Part shown: in pieces, positions 42,835-54,876 of the stretch | How the letters are laid out: each line of letters begins with the position of its first letter | Position numbering within the stretch: the first letter of the stretch is position 1 | Assembly (NCBI GenBank): GCA_028571685.1 | Contig: CM053140.1 | Span: 223,777,323 to 223,841,322 of the forward strand | DNA: 64,000 bases | Direction of reading: 5' to 3' | Origin: Heterohyrax brucei | Lineage: Eukaryota > Chordata > Mammalia > Hyracoidea > Procaviidae | Program-made: the position numbers and the translations under genes | The notes under the pieces: generated by a model | Database searches by the model: none | What the model was told of the DNA's origin: nothing | The model's input: only the letters and a program-made list of their open reading frames with translations

Positions 42835-45800
42835 TCATACAGTATTTGTCCCTTGTGGCTGACTACTTTCACTCAACATAATGTCTTCCAGTTGAAACCA
42901 GGTTAGGAGATGTTTTCTGGAATCATCGTTATTCTTTATCATTGCGTAGTGCTCCATTGAGTATATGTACCATAGTTTACCTATCCACTCTTCTATTGTT
43001 GGGCATCTGGGTTGATTCCATCTTTTTGCTATTGTGGACTGTGCTGCGATAAACATTCTGGTGCATGTGTCCATTGGTGTGAAAGGCCTTGATTCTGTAG
43101 GATACATTCCAAGTAGTGGAATGACTGGATCAAATGGTATATCAACATAAATTTTTTTAAGGAAGCGCCAGATTGCCTTACAAAGAGGCTGGACCATTTT
43201 GCAACCCCACCAACAGTGTAGGAGGGTTCCACTTTCTCCACAGCCTCTCCAGCATTTGTTGTTTTGTGTTTTCTGGATCATGGCCAATCTTGTTGGGGTG
43301 AGATGGTATCTCATTGTTGTCTTGATTTGAATTTCTTTAATAACTAAAGATCGTGAACATGTCCACATGTGTTTTTCGGCTGCCTGGATCTCCTCTTTAG
43401 TGAAGTGTGTGTCCATCTCATTTGCCCATCGCTTAATTGGATGGCTTATCTTCTTCTTATTGATATTTTGTAGTATCTTATAGATTATGGAGATCAGGCG
43501 TCGGTCCAACATAGAGTTGCCAAATATTTTTTCCCATTCTGCAGGTGTTCATTTAATTCTATTAATAAAGTCTTTGGATGAGCAAAAGTGTTTGATTCTT
43601 AATAGTTCCCATTTATCTATTTTCTCTTCTGTTGATTGAGGTATCTTTGACAGATTTTGGCGTCTGTCCTCATTGTGTATTAAAACTTCCATTGTTGTTC
43701 CTACCTTTTCTTGGATGAGCTTTCTCGTTTTAGGTTTGATATTTAGGTCTTTTATCCAGTTGGAGTTGGTTTTTGTATAAGGTGTAAGATATGGATCTTG
43801 ATTCAGTGTATTGCAGATGGATAACCAATTTTGCCAGCACCATTTGTTGAAAATACTGTTTTTACCCCAGTTTAATGTCTTAGGGCCTTTGTCGAATATC
43901 AGCTGATCATAGGCAGATGGTGTCATCTCTGGGGTCTCAGTTCTGTTCCACTGATCGATCTGTCTGTTCTTGTACCAGTACCAGGCTGTTTTGACCACCG
44001 TGGCAGTGTAGTATGTTCTAAGGTCGGGTAATGAGAGACCTCCCAGTGTGTTCTTCTTCTTTAGTAGTACCTTACTTATCCGGGGCTTCTTTCCTTTCCA
44101 AACAAAATTGGTGATTTGTTTCTCCATCTCATTAAAAAATGATGCTGGAACTTGTATTGCGATTGCATTATATAAATAAATTGCTTTGGGTAAAATAGAC
44201 ATTTTCACAATGTTAAGTCTTCCTATCCATGAGCAGGGCACGTTTTTCCATTTATCTAAGTCTCTCTTAGTTTCTTGTAGTAAGGGCTTGTAGTTCTCTT
44301 TGTACAGGTCTGTTGTTTCTCTGGTAAGATAAATTCCTAGGTACTTTATCTTCTTAGCGGCTATTGTAAATGGTATTGATTTGATAATTTCCTCCTTAAC
44401 AGTCTTGTTGTTGGTATAAAGGAATCCTACTGATTTACTTATGTTTATCTTGTATCCTAAGACTTTGCTGAACTCTTCTATCAGTTTGAGTAGCTTACTT
44501 ATAGATTCCTTGGGGTTCTCTGCATATACAATCGTATCATCTGCGAACAGGGAGATTTTAACTACGTCTTTGTCAATGCAGATGTCCTTTATTTGTTCGT
44601 CTTGTCTAATTGCTCTGGCTAGAACTTCTAGCACAATGTTGAATAGGAGAGGTGAGAGTGGGCATCCTTGTCTAGTTCCTGATCTCAAGGGAAAGTCTTT
44701 CAGTCTCTCTCCATTCAGGATGATGTGGGCAATTGGCTTTGTATAAATGGCCCTTATTGTGTTGAGGAATTTGCCGTCTATGCCCATTTTGCTAAGAGTA
44801 TTTAGCACGAATGGGTGTTGGACTTTATCCAATGCCTTTTCGGCATCAATGGACAAAATCAGGTGATCCTTGTCTTTTGTGTTATTTATGTGGTTAATCA
44901 CATTAATTGTTTTCCTGATGTTGAACCAGCCTTGCATCCCTGGAATGAATCCCACTTGGTCATGATGGATTACTTTCTTGATATGTTGTTGTATTCTATT
45001 GGCAAAAATTTTGTTGAAGATTTCTGCATCTAGGTTCATGAGTGATATCGGTCTGTAGTTCCCTGTCTTTATTGGATCTTTCCCTGGCTTAGGTATGAGG
45101 GTTATGCTGGCTTCATAGAATGACTTTGGGAGTACTCCATCCCTTTCTATATTGTGAAATAGTCTCAGTAGTATTGGGGATAACTCTTCTCTAAATGCTT
45201 GGTAGAATTCTGCCGTGAAGCCATCTGGGCCCGGACTTTTTTTGGTTGGCAGTGTTTTGATGACCTTTTCAATCTCTTCCTTTGAGATGGGTTTATTAAG
45301 TTATTCTGCTTCACATTGTGATAATTTGGGTAGGTGATATGAGTCAAGGAATTTGTCCATTTCCCCTAGGTTTTCAAATTGGGTCTTTCATACTATTCTG
45401 TTATGATATTTTTGATTTCTGTTGCATCTGTGGTTACAACTCCCCTCTCATTTCTAATTTGGGTTATTTGTTTCCTTTCCTGCTTGTCTTTAGTAAGTTT
45501 AGCCAGTGGTATATCAATTTTGTTGATCTTTTCAAAAAACTTTGGGTCTTTTCAATTTTTTCAATTGTTTTTCTATTCTCTAATTCATTTAGCTCTGCTC
45601 TAATCTTTATGATCTCATTTCTTCTGGTGCCCGAGGGGTTCCTCTGTTGTTCTCTTTCCACTTGTTCAAGCTGTAGAGTTAGTTCCTTGATTTGTTTTTT
45701 TTCTTCCTTCTAGATGTGTGCATTTATGGAGATAAACAGACCTCTGAGCACTGCTTTGGCTGTATCCCACAGGTTTTGGTAAGAAGTGTTTTCGTTCTCA

Positions 45801-46628
45801 TTGGAATCCATGAATTTCTTTAATTCATCCTTGATTTCCTCTATAACCCATGTTTTTTTGAGCAAGATGTTGTTCAGTTTCCGAGTTCCACTTTCCATCT
45901 ATGTTTTTTGTGCTATTGATTTCAACATTGATGGCTTTATGATCTGAGAAGATGCTTTGCAGTATTTAAATGGTGTGGATTTTGTTGAGCATTGCATTAT
46001 GGCCTATCACGTGGTCAATTCTGGAGAATGTTCCATGGGCACTGAAGAAGAAGGTGTAGTTGTCTGCTGATTAGTGGAAAGTTCTGTATATATCAATGAG
46101 GTTTAGTTGGTTAATTGTGGCAATGAGGTCTTCTGTATCTTTACTGAGCTTTTTTCTAGATGATCTGTCTAGTGATGAGGGTGGAGTGTTAAAGTCTCCC
46201 ACTATTATTGTGCAGTCATCTAACTCTCTTTTGAGCATAGTCAGTGTTTCTTCGACTTATTTAGGTGCTCTGGCATTAGGTACATAAATATTTAATATAG
46301 TTAAATCTTGCTTGTGTACTGAACCTTTCGGCAATATATAGTGTCCATCTTTGTCCACGATGGTGGATTTGACATTAAAATTGATTTTGTCTGAGATTAG
46401 AATTGCCACCCCTGCTCTTCTTTGTTCATTGTTAGCTTGATATATATTCTTCCATCCTTTAATTTTCAGTTTGTTCCTGTCTTTAGGTCTCAAGTGAGTT
46501 TCTTGTAGACAACATATGGATGGGTCGTGTCTTTTGATCCAAGATGTCACTCGGTGTCTCTTTACTGGAGCATTAAGTCCATTCACATTCAATGTAATTA
46601 TTGATAAGTATGTGTTCACTGCTGCCAT
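42835..46628 (-). pseudogene. L1 ORF2 relic: endonuclease, RT, Cys motif
   Basis: ORF2p nicks DNA and reverse-transcribes L1 RNA. The start is ATG at 46628 (MAAVNTYLSIITLNVNGL). The first 123 codons and the next frame around 46100-46250 include the endonuclease GDFNTP landmark. The 45039-43549 piece (496 codons) is the RT: a [10 protein letters not shown] motif A at about residues 63-72 and FADD at residues 165-168. A 225-codon piece (43512-42835) carries the C-terminal C-X3-C-X7-H-X4-C motif (C87, C91, H99, C104). Stops and shifts between 45040 and 46260 and near 43540 break the frame. The usual DAEKAFDK has Leu for Phe. Confidence 0.9.
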
Positions 46629-47051
46629 TGTGAAATGTTTATTTTTATGTTGATGTTTTCTCTGTTGTTCTTATTAGTCTGTTCTGGGACACTCTTTTTT
46701 GTGAGTTGATTTTTCACCTTTTTTGAGAGCTGGTTTTCTAGTTGTTGAGACTCGTGTGTTAGATTTCTTGAAATGGTATGATACATCTTTGTTGTGCTTT
46801 ACAGCTGCCCCGATGAACCCCCTTAATAAACTATTTATAAACCCAATTTTAATTACTACCAGTCTTGTCATCTTCCTCTCCATCTGGAAGGACTATAACG
46901 ACTGTAGTACATCCCTCTTTTTATTATGATGACACCATAATTTTCATGATGATCTCTGGATTGCTTCTTTCCAAATCAAAGCTGTGATTTACTTTGGAGC
47001 CTTCCCTAAATGAGTAGAGTATTGAGTTGTGTGTCATTCTAATATATAAAG

Positions 47052-47961
47052 TTAGTGGTTTTGTTCTTCTAAGACAAAGCCAAGAATTTCTTTCAGTATT
47101 TCTTGTAGTTTGGGTTTGGTTTTTACAAAGTCTCTGAGTTTCTGTTTATCTGGGATGTCTTAGTTTCATTTTCATATTTGAAAGATAGTTTTGCAGGATA
47201 TATAATTCTTGGTTGGAAGTTCTTCTCCTTTAAGACTTTGAATGTGTCATGCCACTGTCTCCGTGCCAGGATGGTTTCTGCTGAGAAATCAGACAAGAGC
47301 CTACAGGGTTTCCCTCTGAATGTTAGCTTTGTCTTGAGTCTTGCTGCCTTTAAGAGTTGATGCTTGTGTTTCATTTTGTTAAGCTTGATTATAATATGTC
47401 TTGGAGTCTTTCTTTTGAGATCTATATTGGGTGGCATACGATATGCATCTGAGATGTCTATATTCTCTTCCTTCATGGTTTCTGGGGAGTTTTCTTTCAG
47501 CAGCTCAGCAACAATACTCTCTGTGTTCTCAGATGTCTCACCCTGTTCAGGGACTCCAATTAATCGAAGGTTGTTCCTCTTAACAGAGTTCCACATGCTT
47601 CTTAATGTTTCTTCATTTTTCTTGTTTCTTTTTTCTGATTTCTGCTCATAGACGCTGGCATCAGTAGCTCTGTCTTCCAAGGCAGAAATTCTTTTTCCAT
47701 TTATTCCATTCTGTTTTCTTGGCTTTGCATGGAAGTTTCTATGTCTTTGATTTTCTTCTTGATCTGTTGGATTTCAGAGTACTGGTGTTCCATCAGATCA
47801 AACAACTTGCTTAATTTTTCATTTTGTTCTGCTGCATTTTGTATAAGGTCTAGAAGGGCTCTGTATACAATCAATTTGTATTTACTTCATCATGCTTTCA
47901 TAACAGTTTCTTCATCTGGAAAACTCCTTGGTTGCTTTGTTTGGAAGCCTTCTAAAGCCAT
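47052..47961 (-). pseudogene. L1 ORF1 relic
   Basis: ORF1p is a trimeric RNA-binding chaperone. The start is CAT/ATG at 47961 (MALEGFQTKQ), followed by an in-frame stop after about 23 codons. The coiled coil spans about 47680-47880. The RNA-binding and C-terminal domains form the 185-codon piece 47680-47123 (with ARLKTKLTFRGKPCRLLSDF and PAKLSFKYEN landmarks). A frameshift near 47157 moves the true C-terminus to another frame, ending at a stop at 47052-47054. Confidence 0.8.
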
Positions 47962-49008
47962 GAGTGGTTGCTTGTATGCCACAATTGTCTGTTGCTTTTT
48001 GGGTCCCATGTGAGTATATAGAGGCTGGAAGAGGTACTGTGAGGATGAATTGCAAATGTTTCTCTAGGCTGTCTTCAAATGTAAAGCAAAAGGTATGTGA
48101 CCAGTTCACAAGTCAGTTAGGTTTTCAGGGGTAGAGGTCCCTCTTCTCAACTGACAAAGTAAGTGCCACTATATCCAACCCCAGATGATAACAAACTAGT
48201 TCAGAATACAGCAATGCTACTGCTTTGTTGGCCTCTGCTGACAGGGCCTAGCCTTAGCCAACACTGTGTCGAGTACTGGTTTTGTGATAGTAAAGCGCTC
48301 TCCTGTGGGCAGGCTTTGGCTCCCAAGCTAAGAATTAGGTCCCGCTGCGGCCACCGTATCCAAGATGGCGACCTCCACACAGGCAGCAGGCAGAGGGGCT
48401 AAAGGCGCCGAGAGGTAGTGATTCCTCTGCTTCTGTTGCAGGGCCCCCAACATGGGCAGCACTGTGCAAAATCACTACTTTTCTGTTGGAGAAGAGCTGT
48501 CCCGTTTGCAGGCGCTGTCTCCCAGGCTAAGAACGAGGTCCCGCTAAAATCTCAGTACCAACATGGCATCCTGCACAGTGACTCTGAAGTTCCGCACAAG
48601 CCCCGCTGAGGCAGCTACAAAACGAAAGGGTCAAAGTGGCTAGATTAACAGATTCCTGAGCCTGGCTCTCAGAATATGGGAAGTTTGCCTGCCTATCCCC
48701 CCAGCAGTGTGTCTGAGTCCAGCCGCCAGGCAAGACCAAGCTCCGCTCACCAGCCCAGACAGAGGAAAAAAAGTCAAAATGGTGCATTTACCTTCCGTCC
48801 ATGAGAGCCAGGGCTAGCCAGGAGCAGGAGTCAGCGAAAGAGAGGAGATTTTTCGCTGAGTGGTATGAAGTCCCAATTAACAGCTCTGTGCCCTGTCCTG
48901 AGGCTGATTAGGTGATCAGAAGGCTCTGTTTGATTGTCAATTCAGCTCTTGGTTTCCAGAGAGATATAAGGAGACGTGTGCTTAGTCCGCCCTCTTGACT
49001 CCGCCCCC
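47962..49008 (-). promoter_or_regulatory. L1 5' UTR with about 199-bp repeats
   Basis: This GC- and CpG-richer region upstream of ORF1 should hold the internal L1 promoter. 'tcccaagctaagaattaggtcccgct' at 48321 recurs as 'tcccaggctaagaacgaggtcccgct' at 48520, and 'gccaacactgtg' recurs as 'gcagcactgtg'. The period is close to 199 bp, with about two units between 48240 and 48640. Confidence 0.65.
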
Positions 49009-49178
49009 TTTATGTTTTATATTATAATCCAGTTTAATTTTTGAATGGAGAGTTTGCCTTAGGAATGGTTTTAGTTTGGGGGTGGTAGAGAGTCAGGGAG
49101 AGAAGGTACATGTCTTCTGAAGGACTTATGGTCTGAGAGAGACCATTAAGTCTGGTGTTTTTATTAGAGCTTAAGCTC
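49009..49178 (-). mobile_element. Old L1 3' UTR, minus, second part
   Basis: 'gagagtttgccttaggaatggttttagtttggg' parallels 'gaagagtttgcttccaaaatggtttcagttctgg' at 22800. It is the continuation of 41545-41802. The mariner at 49181 inserted at a TA in it. Confidence 0.6.
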
Positions 49179-49180
49179 TA

Positions 49181-49693
49181 TGAGGACTGCCAATTAAGTT
49201 CATGAACTCACCCTAGAAAAAGTGCTACATACCTCACTGCGAATATCACTATGGTCACTTTCGAAGTACTCCCCTTGGGAAGGTATGCACTAAGGCCAGC
49301 ACCTAGTCAATCATTCAAAACAATTTTGGAACTCTTTACGGAGTGGCTGTTAAATACAGTAGCAAGTTTGTGAACTTAATTACATTGTTGTCTGCAAGGG
49401 AATTTTTAGCCAGTAAACAAGTGTATTAGAACACCATCCCTACTTACCTGACCTGGCCTCCAGTGACTTTTTTCTTTACTCAAAGAGAAAGGAAGCATTG
49501 AAGACATTTTTATGACATTCAGGACTTCAAGGATGTCTGATGGCTCTGATGGCCATGACAGGTGGACTAGGTACTGGCATTGGTGCATAGCTTTCCAAGG
49601 GGAGTACTTCAAAGGTGACCATAGTGATATTCAGCAATGATGACTGTAGGACCTTTGCTAGGATGAGTTCACAAACTTAATTGGCACTCCTCG
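49181..49693 (+). mobile_element. Non-autonomous mariner, copy 2
   Basis: A 513-bp element with TA at 49179-49180 and 49694-49695. The left arm starts 'tgaggactgccaattaag' and is an inverted copy of the right arm. The internal motif 'gtagcaagtttgtgaacttaatt' is followed by 'gttgtctgcaaggg' and a transposase 3' part. It has the same layout as the copies at 14035 and 61482. Confidence 0.85.
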
Positions 49694-50060
49694 TATGTGT
49701 GTGTGGGTCTGTGTGTGGGTGCATGTGTATGTGTATCTCTGAATATATTCATTTTCCTATTCCAAGCCACCTGTCAAATGCTTACAAATCCCCTCTGCTG
49801 TGTACTTTTTACAGATGAGTGCTGCCAACTCTCTAAAAGTCCATTCTGCATCTCTAAATATCTAATGTATCTGACTACCACTTGAACCACCATGCATGCA
49901 ATTGTATTGATAATAGTGTTTCATTTTTAATGTAATTTTAAGAGTAAATGAGAATACTACAAAATCTCTGAGCTTAGTATCTGGCACATTTTTAGTTAGT
50001 ACTCTTAATTTCATTAGTACCTACTTTATAAATGCAGCCATCAACAGAAACAACAAAATT
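49694..50060. other. TG-rich run and unannotated DNA
   Basis: A TG/TGTGTG-rich microsatellite spans about 49694-49735. The remaining sequence has no gene. Confidence 0.4.
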
Positions 50061-50576
50061 TAAAATAAATTCTTTATGTTTTTTCCTTCTTTTTTATTTT
50101 ATTTTTTTATTGTGATTACGTGAAAGTTTACCATCCAAGTCAATTAGCCACTCAAAACCCCAAGCACCCATCTCTATGCACCTCTGTCTGCTCTCTTCAC
50201 CCTGTGACAACACACTCATCCCTTCCTCTCTTTACTTCCAATATCCACTCAACTGAAACCTGTCTCCTCCTCCTCTCCCCTCTAAAAACAGACCAGACTC
50301 AGGTATATACATATTAAACTATAAAGCCCATACACCACCTGTATCACTCTGTGTCCCTTAGTCCAGTCCAATCTTTGAAGTATTGGCTTCAGTACTGTTT
50401 CAGCTCTGGGCTAACAGCAGGTCCAGGGGCTATGTTCTCAGGGAATCTTTTAGGCTATCAGACCATCCAGTCTGTTCATTATTTAATAGAGTTCTAGATC
50501 TGCACACTCCTTTTACTCATGCCACATCAGGAATTAGACATTATGTTCCCTGACAGGGCTGTCTTTGGTGGTGGCC

Positions 50577-51115
50577 TGTGTATATGTCAATGAGGTCTCA
50601 TTGGTTAATTGTGGCAATAAGATCTTCCGTGTCTTTGCTGAGCGTTTTTCTAGGTGATCTTTCCATTACTGAAAGTGGAGTGTTGAAGTCTCCAACTATT
50701 TTTGTGGAACGATCTATCTCATTTTTCAATGTAGTCAGTGTTTGTTTAATGTATTTAGATGCTCTAGTATTGGATGCATAAATATTTAGTATTGCTAAGT
50801 CCTGCTGGTGTATTGAATCTTTTAGCAATAAGTAGTGACTATCCTTGTCCACAATGGTGGATTTACATTAAAATCTATTTTATCTGAGATTAGTATTGCC
50901 ACACCTGCTCTTTGTATATTGTTAGCTTGGTATATGTTATTCCGTCCTTTAATTTTCAATTTGTTTGTATCTTTAAGTCTAAGGTGTGTTTCTTGTAAGC
51001 AACATATAGACAGGTCGTGTCTTTTGATCCAAGATGTCACTCGCTGTCTCTTTACTGAAGCGTTCTGTCCATTTACATTCAGTGTTATCATTGATAGTAT
51101 GTGTTTAATACTGTC
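50577..51115 (-). pseudogene. L1 ORF2 endonuclease fragment
   Basis: The first piece (51091-50822) reads ITLNVNGQNASVKRQRVTSW early on. The second (50852-50598) contains GDFNTPLS, the endonuclease catalytic landmark, and ends DTEDLIATINQ. They are in different frames. Nothing of the RT follows. Confidence 0.85.
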
Positions 51116-51529
51116 TTTTTGATGAATTTGATTTTGTGTTAATGTTTTCTATGTCACCTTTAGTATTCTGTTCTGGGTCATTTTTTATGACTTAATTTTG
51201 CATATTTTTCAATGTTAGTTTTGTGATTGTTGAGACTCCTGTATTATGTCTCTTGTTTTTTTATGTTGCATTGTTATTGTGCTTTGTGGCTACCCTTATG
51301 ATCTCCCTTACTATTCTAGGTTTAAACCCAATTTTAACTTCTATGTGTCTTATTAACTTTGTCTCCAACTGAAAGGAATATAACTACCATAGCATATCCC
51401 TCTTTTTAATGTGATAGTATCTTAGTTTTCATGATATGATCATTGGTTCTCTTCTTTTAATGTTGTGCTATGATTGACTTTTGTGCCTTCCCTAACTGAG
51501 TAAGTTTCTGGATGCTGTGTCCTGCATTG

Positions 51530-52440
51530 CCTCCTTAAATATACACTTAATGGTCTTGTTTTTCAAAGCAAAGGACTTCTTTTGGTAGCTTTGGTTTGGT
51601 TTTTACAAAGTCTCTAAGTTTCTGTTTGTCTGCAAATGTCTTAATATCATTTTTATATTTGAAAGACAGTTTTGCAGGATATATAATTCATAGTTGGAAG
51701 TTTTTCTCCTTCAAGGCTTTGAATGTGTCATCCCACTGCCTCTGTGCCAACATGGTTTCTGCTAGGAAATCAGATGAAAGCCTATAAATAAGGCTTCTTT
51801 CTGAATGTTAGCTTTGCTGTGAGTCTCACTGCTTTTGAAAGTTTCTGCTTATGTTTCATTTTATTAAGCCAGATTATAATATGTCTTGTTGTCTTTCTTT
51901 GGGGGTCTAGTTTTTGTGGTGTTCACATATCTTGGATATCTATGTTCTGTTCTTTCATTATTTCAGAGAAGTTTTCTTTCAGCAACTCAACAACAATACT
52001 CTCTGTGTTTTTAGCTATTCTCACCTGTTCAGAAACTACAGTTAATTGTAGATTATTCCTCTTGTAGATTATTCCTTTCTTAATATTTCTTTATTTTTCT
52101 TGTTTCTTTTATCTGATTTCTCCTAATAAATGCTCGTGTCAGTTGCTCTGTTTTCAAGGTTACTAAGTCTGACTTCTAATTTGCAGGTTCAGCTCTTTTG
52201 GCTTTGAATTGAATTGTCTAATTTTGTAATTTTGTTATTAATTTGTCAGATTTCAGAATGTTGATTGTCTATCAGTTTCAATAGCTTACTTGATTTGTCA
52301 TTTTGCTCTGCTACATTTTGTTTAATCTCTAGGAGAGCTCTCTGTATAATTCTTTTGTCCTTGACCTCCAGTAGTTACAGAAGGGTTTCTTCATCTGGGA
52401 AGTGTTTTGATTCTTTATTTTGGGAGTTTTCTGGAGCCAT
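51530..52440 (-). pseudogene. L1 ORF1 relic in the deleted L1
   Basis: Starting near 52440 ('catggctccagaaaactccc' in the element's direction), it includes the coiled coil (about 52100-52350) and the RNA-binding and C-terminal domains (about 51560-51850; reverse of 'tttgcaggatatataattcatag'). It is broken by stops and shifts. Confidence 0.7.
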
Positions 52441-53511
52441 GGTGGGGTGTGTCTTTAAATATTGGCAATGGTTTGTTGTTTTCAGGACAGCTAAGAGGCT
52501 GTTTAGTTTCTCTGGTGTTGCCTCAACAAGAGATGATGTGTAGTTCTGAAAAGGGAGTTGGTCACCAGCAACCTCTGTGTACTCTAGTGACTGGCCCTTT
52601 TGGACTCTCTGGGGTGGTGGGCTCTGCCTCCTGGCTGGCAAAGACACCACCCTTCTTACAGAGTCACTAGGGGGCCGTCAACTGACCCTATGGTGTAGGT
52701 CAGCAAAGGCTGGAAGAGATGCAGTTGGGCTGCACTGCAGTTGTTTCTCCAGGCAGTCTTATTTTAAAAAGCTAAAAGCTATCTGACAGCTGCCGAAATT
52801 AGTCAGGTCATCAGGTGTCACAGGCCTCTCCTTTCAGCTGACAATTGTGGTGCTGCTTTGGCTGTGGCTACTGCCCTGTTGGATGCTACCTCTAAGGCAA
52901 CACTGAGGTAAAGATAGACTTTCTGCTGGAAAAGCTCTCACCAGACTGTCACTGCCTCCCAGCCTGGGAATTAGCCCTGCTGTCGCCTCTGTCTGGGTAA
53001 TGCCGTCTCACAGCCAAATAAGATAGCATCCTGGTTAAGCTACCCCTCCTGCTGTGAGACAACAAAATCTATGGTGGCACTCTGTAAAGAGAGGGCAGAG
53101 GGGCTGTGGTCCCCTCAGTTCACAGCTGGGTTCTCAAAACATGGTTATTCTACACACTGCCTCTCCACTGCAGCACACACTGTTTACTTCAGTACTGTGG
53201 CTCAATGTAGCTTCTGGTTCATGCCCATCACCCCCTACCAACCAACAAAAGGAAAAAAGTTAAAAGCACCAGTACCTTCAGTATGATCGAGTGACTAGTC
53301 AGCAAAAGCAGTGCTGAGTGAGAGAGAGGAAATTTTCTGTTTTGTGACATGTAGTCCAAACTGACAGCCCTATGCTGTGTCCTAGGGCTCAGTGGGCATC
53401 TAGAAAGCTCTGTTCAGTTATCAATCCAGGCCTTAGTTTTCAGAGGGAATTAAGGAGATCTGTGTCTAGTCCACCATCTTGTCTCTGCTCCCCTAAAATA
53501 AATTCTTTATG

Positions 53512-54068
53512 CTCACTCCTAAAGATGTTCTACTCTTGTTTGTCATTTTTTTGCAGTGGCTGCACAAGCCTTAACCATTAGTGCCAAATCTTTGGTTTAT
53601 TTTCTCTTGCATCTCAGCTCTATTCTCTCACAACACTGTCCTACTTGGGTTTTCTATCTGCAGGCTCTACCCACTTCAGCATAAGCTAAAGCCAGATCTC
53701 AAGGAATCTTTCTAAAATATTCTGATCATGTAACTCCATTCCTCAAAAATTTTTTCATGATTCCTCCCTGCTAATAGAAAATTGCTCACATTCCTCCTCC
53801 TAACATTCCAATCTCTACTTTACATGACTTTGATTTTTCCTTCCCTGTTGGGTATCACTGACTCCCCTAAACATCCCTCAATTGCAAGAGAAGAACATTA
53901 CTCTTAATGGCTGAACACACTGTGAAATGTTCTTCTAGTCTGATTAGTTGCCCTACTACCACTTATTTACTGCACATTCTTCAGCAAGCCTTTCTAATCT
54001 ATCATAGATCTTGCAATCAAGGTTTCTTTTATAAATTAATATTTTGATTTATTTTTGTTGATTTTCTT
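53512..54068 (+). mobile_element. L2 LINE fragment and flanks
   Basis: The 53640-53860 block ('tctttctaaaatattctgatcatgtaactcc', 'ctaatagaaaattgctcacattcc', 'aacattccaatctctactt') follows L2 order. The remainder is unassigned. Confidence 0.55.
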
Positions 54069-54069
54069 T

Positions 54070-54254
54070 TTGTTGTGTTGTTGGTTTGTGACCTCAGAGA
54101 GACCCTATCTTTTACAGAACAGAATTGCTCTATAGGGTTTTCTTGGCTTTAATCTTTACAGATGTAGATCTCCAGGCCTGTTCCGTGATGCTGCTGGATA
54201 GGTTCTAACCGCCAACAATTTAGTTATTAGCTGAGTGCCATCCAGGGACCTTAG
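54070..54254 (-). mobile_element. AfroSINE (long form), minus
   Basis: 'ttgttggtttgtgacctcagagagaccc', 'gggttttcttggctttaatctttacagatgtagatc' and the right end 'gctgagtgccatccagggacc' define a diverged reversed copy. Confidence 0.7.
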
Positions 54255-54353
54255 AACTTTAATTTTTTAACCAGAAAATTCACTTGGCAAGCAAATAGCA
54301 TCTATAATTATGTTTCATGTTTTCATGAGAAGTATTAAGTTGATTATAAACAC

Positions 54354-54876
54354 TGTCATGGATTGAATTGTCACCCCAAAAACATGTGTAGCCATGTACC
54401 TGGGCCAGGATTCCCTGTATTCTATGATTGTCCTCCATTTTGTGATTTTGCTGTGCTGTATGTTAAAGGATTAAAGTGGGACTGTAAATCCCTTCATAGG
54501 ATCACCTCTCTGCTCCAATGTAAAGGAAGTTTCCCTGGAGTATGGCTTTCACTATCCTTTATCCTTTCATCCTACAAGAGATAAAAGGAAAAGGAAGCAA
54601 TCAGAGAGTGGGGAACCTCACAACATCAAGAAAGCAGCACCAGGAGAAGAGCATGTCCTTCAGACCTAAGGGCCCTGTGCCAAGATGCTCCCTGGACAAA
54701 GACTGATGCAACACCAGACTTTCCTCCAGAGCTAACAAGGGGGAAAGCATTCCCCTGGAGTGGAAATCCTGAATTTAGACTTGTAACCCACCAGACTGTG
54801 TAAGAATAAACTTTCCTTTGTTAAAGCCACCACTTTATGGTAATTCTGGTTAGAACATTATTAGCTGACTTAAACA
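54354..54876 (+). mobile_element. MaLR/ERVL-like LTR, plus
   Basis: It begins TGTCATGGATTG, contains 'aggaagtttccctggagtatgg' and 'gaataaactttcctttg', and ends 'ttagctgacttaaaca'. AACAC precedes it and also overlaps its end, so the exact duplication is ambiguous. Confidence 0.85.

Larger units (their letters stand above)
41803..49008 (-). mobile_element. Near full-length L1, minus, 7.2 kb
   Basis: Order from the right: 5' UTR 47962-49008 (starting 'gggggcggagtcaagagggc' in the element's direction), ORF1 47052-47961, spacer, ORF2 42835-46628, 3' UTR 41803-42834 with a C-rich run near 42727-42770, and an A-rich tail. The possible duplication (left CTTTTTGTGTTGTAT, right CTTTATGTTTTATAT) matches at 12 of 15. 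It is the least damaged autonomous element here but is not intact. Confidence 0.9.
50079..53493 (-). mobile_element. Internally deleted L1, minus, perfect 18-bp duplication
   Basis: TAAAATAAATTCTTTATG occurs at 50061-50078 and 53494-53511. In element order: 5' UTR (53493 to about 52440), ORF1 (about 52440-51530), ORF2 endonuclease part (about 51115-50577), then a direct joint to 3' UTR (50577-50079). The joint pairs ORF2 'tgacatatac' with 3' UTR 'aggccaccaccaaag'. RT and the ORF2 C-terminus are absent. Confidence 0.85.

Noticed and set aside
44441-45713. Plus-strand hydrophobic frames that look like membrane proteins
   Set aside because: They are shadows antisense to L1 ORF2. The minus strand has clear RT motifs.
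42835-46628. Active L1 ORF2
   Set aside because: Several stops and frameshifts between 45040 and 46260 and near 43540 break the frame.
48163-48609. CpG-rich segment as a gene promoter or CpG island
   Set aside because: It coincides with the L1 5' UTR and is explained by it.
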